Shown here one piece after another: positions 63,841 through 64,000 of a stretch of 64,000 nt of DNA. Positions within the stretch are counted from its first letter, which is position 1, and the number at the start of each line of letters is the position of its first letter. The stretch comes from Cognatilysobacter bugurensis. Its GTDB lineage: Bacteria > Pseudomonadota > Gammaproteobacteria > Xanthomonadales > Xanthomonadaceae. Made by a program: the position numbers and the translations under genes. The notes under the pieces were generated by a model. It saw only the letters and a program-made list of their open reading frames with translations. It ran no database searches and was not told the origin of the DNA. The stretch is from positions 1,403,466 through 1,467,465 of the forward strand of contig NZ_BMYD01000001.1 of NCBI RefSeq assembly GCF_014652095.1, written 5' to 3'.

Positions 63841-64000
63841 GGCGGCGCGTCCTGCGGGGTGCGCCGAGTCTAGCCAAGACGGCGTGACCGCCCCTGCACG
63901 TCGCCGCGTCGATTCCCTTCAACGCGACGCCGGCAGTTCACATCCATGTCCCGGGCGTGCCCGGAGCCCGGCGTTCCATGCCGGACGGTCCTGCGCGCCG
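63841..64000. other. right edge, no gene recognised
   Basis: 160 bp upstream of the HutD-type gene to the window end; a palindromic run around 63952-63973 (CGGGCGTGCCCG) was noted, nothing else. Confidence 0.4.

Overview
The window is a high-G+C gammaproteobacterial chromosome segment, most likely from the Lysobacterales (Xanthomonadales; Lysobacter/Luteimonas-like). Three things point there: the MurL/MurD2 pair that makes UDP-MurNAc-L-Ala-D-Glu by the xanthomonad route, a fused aspartate kinase/diaminopimelate decarboxylase, and 60-bp attC sites of the Xanthomonas/Pseudomonas type. No rRNA or tRNA gene was recognised and no CRISPR array was seen, so the genus cannot be fixed from this window.

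The left half (1-30.3 kb) is accessory in character. At 1-2974 lies an integron: intI reads rightwards and a cassette array reads leftwards off the window edge. The array has one frameshifted GFA-family gene, a DUF6678-like gene, a cassette without a convincing ORF, and a small membrane protein. From 3 to 22 kb come loosely packed regulatory, stress and envelope genes: AraC, LysR/flavodoxin/tautomerase, a self-regulating HTH/membrane pair, two DUF2382 proteins, two head-to-head paralogous hybrid histidine kinases, PadR/HAAS, and a serine-hydrolase lipoprotein. At least eight copies of a palindromic repeat (core GTCCGCTTCTGGCC...GCGGAC) lie in the intergenic DNA of this part, and none was noticed to the right of it.

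At 22.8-30.3 kb is a compact six-gene operon that ends next to ssb. It holds three different tyrosine-recombinase-like proteins, two small HTH/coiled-coil-type proteins and a RecD-like helicase, with neighbouring frames overlapping or nearly touching. It resembles Tn554-type recombinase trios in outline but is larger, and is the best candidate here for a poorly described mobile system.

The right half (30.5-64 kb) looks like core genome: ssb and ispB (divergent), a dienelactone hydrolase, lysAC-murL-murD2 (lysine/DAP and peptidoglycan precursors), tandem phzF genes, an alpha/beta hydrolase, OsmC, an EF-G-like GTPase, an M23 peptidase, a run of exported proteins and lipoproteins, a PIN protein, an LLM oxidoreductase, a DUF5916 outer-membrane protein and a SET methyltransferase with a histone H1-like tail. 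Then follows a suf Fe-S assembly operon (rrf2-sufB-GNAT-sufC-sufD-sufS and a small tail of genes ending with a Rieske protein). The window closes with a Fur-box-preceded TonB siderophore receptor, a PepSY protein and HutD. The suf and siderophore genes form an iron-centred block at 53-63 kb.
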